From the NCBI GenBank assembly GCA_045804965.1, contig JBJMMD010000026.1, positions 1 through 64,000 of the forward strand: 64,000 nt of DNA, read 5' to 3'. The notes under the pieces were generated by a model. It did no database searches. It worked only from the letters and a program-made list of their open reading frames with translations, and was not told the DNA's origin. Made by a program: the position numbers and the translations under genes. Below, one piece after another: positions 61,708 to 64,000 of the stretch (positions are counted from its first letter, which is position 1; every line of letters starts with the position of its first letter). Source of the stretch: CAVTUU01 sp045804965. Lineage in GTDB: Bacteria > Chloroflexota > Chloroflexia > Thermomicrobiales > UBA6265.

Positions 61708-62145
61708 ATGCACATGGGGAGCAAGCAGCAGACATCTGGACATCGGAATAACGCGCGCGGTCCGAGCGGTCCGCAAATGGGAGCGTGGGAGAGCCTCAGG
61801 TTCACCTGGCGGATGTTGCGAGATCCGCGGGTTGCGCCATACGCGAAGGTGCTGCTTCCAATTCTTGCTTTTGTCTACCTGGTTTCGCCGATCGACTTGA
61901 TTCCGGACGTGATTCTTGGGCTGGGGCAGGTCGATGATCTGGGGGTGATGGCCTTCGTGGGCTATCTCCTCCTCGCCTACGTCAAGCGAGCGGGATGGGC
62001 AACATTGCTTGAAGATGGCCCCGACCGCGGGTCATCAGGAGAAGCGTCGAAAACCGCGACCTCGTCAGCTTCAGAAGACATTATCGACGCGCAATTTCGC
62101 ATCATCTCCCGGCCGCGGGACCATCGCGGATCGCGCGTAGGCTGA
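61708..62145 (+). CDS. DUF1232 (YkvA-like) membrane protein
   Basis: The product is 145 residues. The DUF1232 core reads AKVLLPILAFVYLVSPIDLI followed by PDVILGLGQVDDLGVMAF, a membrane-spanning stretch with the conserved SPIDLIPD motif. The N-terminal 30 residues and C-terminal 50 residues are polar and low-complexity. Function unknown. Confidence 0.85.
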   Translation: MHMGSKQQTSGHRNNARGPSGPQMGAWESLRFTWRMLRDPRVAPYAKVLLPILAFVYLVSPIDLIPDVILGLGQVDDLGVMAFVGYLLLAYVKRAGWATLLEDGPDRGSSGEASKTATSSASEDIIDAQFRIISRPRDHRGSRVG

Positions 62146-62165
62146 GAGCATTTTGGGGGCAGTTC

Positions 62166-62531
62166 GTGAGCAGTCGTCCAGGTAGTCCATCTTCAGGTCA
62201 GGGCTCTTCATCAAGCACAAAACCGATCACCAAGCGACCCGTGCGACTCAATCGCGCGCAACAGCGCGCGATGGAAGTCCGCGCTGCCGAAACGCGGTGG
62301 GACGATCCAGCCGCCGCGCTCGGCGAACCCCAGCCTCAGGAAGGCGGAGCTACCGCGGTCGCTACCGGAACTGCCGCATCGGCCCGCGCCCGGCGGAAAC
62401 CGGTACAACGTGTGTTCTTGTTGTCCCGCGCGCAGGAACTCATGTTCATCCGCTCCGACTTGCGACGGCTGATTATGATTGCAAGTGTCCTGCTCGTGGT
62501 GATGCTTGTGCTGCTCTTCGTGGTCGATTAG
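62166..62531 (+). CDS. Small C-tail-anchored membrane protein
   Basis: The product is 121 residues. The polar N-terminal 95 residues (Ser/Gln/Arg-rich, including VRLNRAQQRAMEVRAAETRW) precede a single C-terminal membrane segment (LIMIASVLLVVMLVLLFVV). GTG start with GGGGG upstream, 20 bases after the DUF1232 gene. No family recognised. Confidence 0.65.
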   Translation: MSSRPGSPSSGQGSSSSTKPITKRPVRLNRAQQRAMEVRAAETRWDDPAAALGEPQPQEGGATAVATGTAASARARRKPVQRVFLLSRAQELMFIRSDLRRLIMIASVLLVVMLVLLFVVD

Positions 62532-62551
62532 TCTCTCGAAACGTCAAACGG

Positions 62552-62575
62552 GGCCGGCGCAAATACACGCCGGCC
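62552..62575. terminator. Hairpin between convergent genes
   Basis: An eight-base stem GGCCGGCG/CGCCGGCC with an eight-base loop, followed by TCGTCTTCG; T-poor, so a moderate terminator at best. Confidence 0.45.
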
Positions 62576-62600
62576 TCGTCTTCGTGTTGCAAATGAGAAT

Positions 62601-63482
62601 CTAAATGCGCTCTGCCTCATCGTCGACAGCGACGGTGTCTTCGATGAACGTGTCGCTTTCTTGCTCGGCGGTTTCGTCTTCGTCGCCGGGCTCGGCGGTC
62701 GCTTCCTCTTCGTCGAGCTCTTCATCGTCTTCGTCGGCGAAGAGGAAATCGGTCTCGTCACGCTGACGAAGCAAGTCACGCTCACGAAGGTACGCGCGAG
62801 TCGCAGAGACTTGGCGAGGGAACGAGACGATGTTCGTCTTCGCGGTATCGCGGTAGACCTCGCGCAGAATGATGCGCAGGCTTCGGCTGGAGAGCCCGAG
62901 CGCATAAACCTCGTAGCGATTACCTTTGCCCATCAACTCGATCAGCCGTTCAGCAGTTTTCGCTTCGACCTCTCCGAGTCGCTTGCCGCCCTGCCGGCTT
63001 ACAAAGAGGCGTTTGTTTTTCACGGACAATTCGAGCTGTTCGCCCGACGAGACATCGGCTAGCTCTTCCATCGAAACTGGGTTGACTAGTTCATCAACCC
63101 AGGTCTTGCCGACCTCTTCGATAAACACAGATGTGCGCGGGATATCATGAGAGGTTTCCTCTTTGACCTTTTTCTTTCTCGACGCCGTTTGATGCCGCAG
63201 GAGGTCCAAGCGCTGCAGATTTCGACGGGCGATGATGTTCGCCGGGTCGATCTTGAGCGCGGAGGTGTACGACTCCATCGCACCTGCTTGATCGCCAAGC
63301 TCCAGCAAGGCGCGGCCCAAGCGGTTTTGCGCTTCGGCATCTCTGGGTGTGCGGTCGAGCAAGTGTTTGTTCAGGTCGACGGCCTCCTGCCAATTACCGA
63401 GCAAGGCCAACTCTCGTGCTTGCTCGATCAGCTGTCGGCGCGTTTTCGGCTTTGTGTCAGTCACTTTTCCCTCTCGCTCCAT
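62601..63482 (-). CDS. TPR-repeat protein with acidic tail
   Basis: The product is about 293 residues. Two tetratricopeptide repeats are visible (ARELALLGNWQEAVDLNKHL, then NRLGRALLELGDQAGAMESY). A mixed domain containing KRLFVSRQGGKRLGEVEAKT and an extremely acidic C-terminal 50 residues follow. It is likely an adaptor; function unknown. The ATG at 63482 avoids overlap with miaB; a TTG at 63566 is in frame. Confidence 0.75.
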   Translation of the reverse strand: MEREGKVTDTKPKTRRQLIEQARELALLGNWQEAVDLNKHLLDRTPRDAEAQNRLGRALLELGDQAGAMESYTSALKIDPANIIARRNLQRLDLLRHQTASRKKKVKEETSHDIPRTSVFIEEVGKTWVDELVNPVSMEELADVSSGEQLELSVKNKRLFVSRQGGKRLGEVEAKTAERLIELMGKGNRYEVYALGLSSRSLRIILREVYRDTAKTNIVSFPRQVSATRAYLRERDLLRQRDETDFLFADEDDEELDEEEATAEPGDEDETAEQESDTFIEDTVAVDDEAERI

Positions 63483-63537
63483 GACTTTGACCCTTCGCGA
63501 GGCGAAGGTCCCAATGAGTTCTGCCAGTCGGCCAGTG

Positions 63538-64000
63538 TTATCGCGGTCCTCCGACCGCTTCTCCAACGAGATACCAAGGGCTGGTTTTCGTGATCTTCAC
63601 GTCGACGATCTTGCCCGCGAGTGGCCGGTCATCAGCAAAGTGAACTAATGTATTCCCGCGGCTGCGGCCGCTCCACCGGCCCTTTGCTTGACCATCGACC
63701 AGCACTTCGAGCGTTTGGCCGAGCCGCTTTGCGTTGAGCTCGGTGCAGACACGTACTTGGAGGTCCTCGATCGCCCGGTGCCGGCGCTGCTTCTCTTCGT
63801 GCGGAATATCGTCTTCCCAGCGTGCGGAAAGCGTGCCGGGCCGCGGCGAATACATCGCGACGTGCACCTTGTCGCATCTTGTTTCGCGCAGTAGGTCGTG
63901 CGTGCGTTGGAATTGCGCGTCGGTCTCGCCAGGAAATCCAACGATGATGTCCGTCGCAATAGTGACATCTGCCAGTTGCTCTCGGGTATACGCGATGCGC
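63538..64000 (-). CDS. miaB: tRNA methylthiotransferase MiaB (5' part outside window)
   Basis: The visible 153 residues are the C-terminal part: the radical-SAM barrel end (TDIIVGFPGETDAQFQRTHD, VHVAMYSPRPGT) and a TRAM RNA-binding domain (GQTLEVLVDG...GRSRGNTLVHFADD...VDVKITKTSPWYLVGE). MiaB adds the 2-methylthio group to i6A37 of tRNA. The N-terminal domain and cluster cysteines lie beyond the right edge, so MtaB or RimO cannot be excluded absolutely, but the sequence form fits MiaB. Confidence 0.9.
   Translation of the reverse strand, partial: RIAYTREQLADVTIATDIIVGFPGETDAQFQRTHDLLRETRCDKVHVAMYSPRPGTLSARWEDDIPHEEKQRRHRAIEDLQVRVCTELNAKRLGQTLEVLVDGQAKGRWSGRSRGNTLVHFADDRPLAGKIVDVKITKTSPWYLVGEAVGGPR

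Overview
The window looks like a chromosome segment of a Chloroflexota bacterium, probably class Thermomicrobia or a close relative. This rests on protein resemblance and gene order only: a DUF3090 protein, Thr/Pro-rich secreted proteins, a fused AroK-AroB, an ilv-leu supercluster and a HrcA/CIRCE-controlled groESL. No rRNA is present to confirm it. The sequence is GC-rich and most genes are tightly packed.

Region 1 (1-5.2 kb) carries secreted proteins: two calcineurin-like metallophosphoesterases with different N-terminal domains, a XRE-type regulator and an unrecognised exported protein. A 37-bp near-identical direct repeat brackets the second phosphoesterase. Region 2 (about 5.4-11.8 kb) is an integrative element next to tRNA-Lys(CTT). 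It has a tyrosine integrase, an excisionase, an HTH protein, a stand-alone CHC2 primase zinc finger, an AAA+ ATPase with a non-canonical P-loop, and a run of tiny zinc-ribbon proteins, one broken by a stop at codon 4. Its left end is not identified.

Region 3 (11.9-23.7 kb) is housekeeping: gatCA, a beta-propeller lipoprotein, dnaX, rsmI, rodA, an HD protein, an NfeD/flotillin pair and a DUF3090 protein. Region 4 (23.7-32.4 kb) is the branched-chain amino acid cluster ilvB-ilvN-ilvC-leuA-leuC-leuD-leuB. In front of it lies a clear transcription-attenuation leader: a promoter, a 34-codon Ile/Leu/Val-rich leader peptide, mutually exclusive hairpins and an intrinsic terminator. Region 5 (32.4-36.9 kb, minus strand) holds an aminotransferase, a RidA-like protein, greA, a 2H phosphoesterase and a frameshifted ORF12-like serine hydrolase.

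Region 6 (37.1-41.7 kb) is CIRCE-groES-groEL, a ferredoxin, and a scar of an old integration: a decayed tRNA-Leu copy, tandem arm-type repeats and the C-terminal end of an integrase. A three-SH3 secreted protein lies between this scar and the intact tRNA-Leu(TAA). Region 7 (41.7-54 kb) has a GH42 beta-galactosidase, tRNAs Gly, Phe, Val and Leu, a methyltransferase, a rhodanese, a LarA-type nickel racemase homologue divergent from malate dehydrogenase, moeA, a DUF697-like protein, and a sigma-54-type response regulator immediately upstream of glycerol kinase. Region 8 (54-64 kb) has AroKB, a methyl-cycle operon (PfkB kinase, ahcY, metK), a PstA/DarA-type c-di-AMP receptor, a SWIM protein, mobA, a DUF1232 protein, a TPR protein and the end of miaB.
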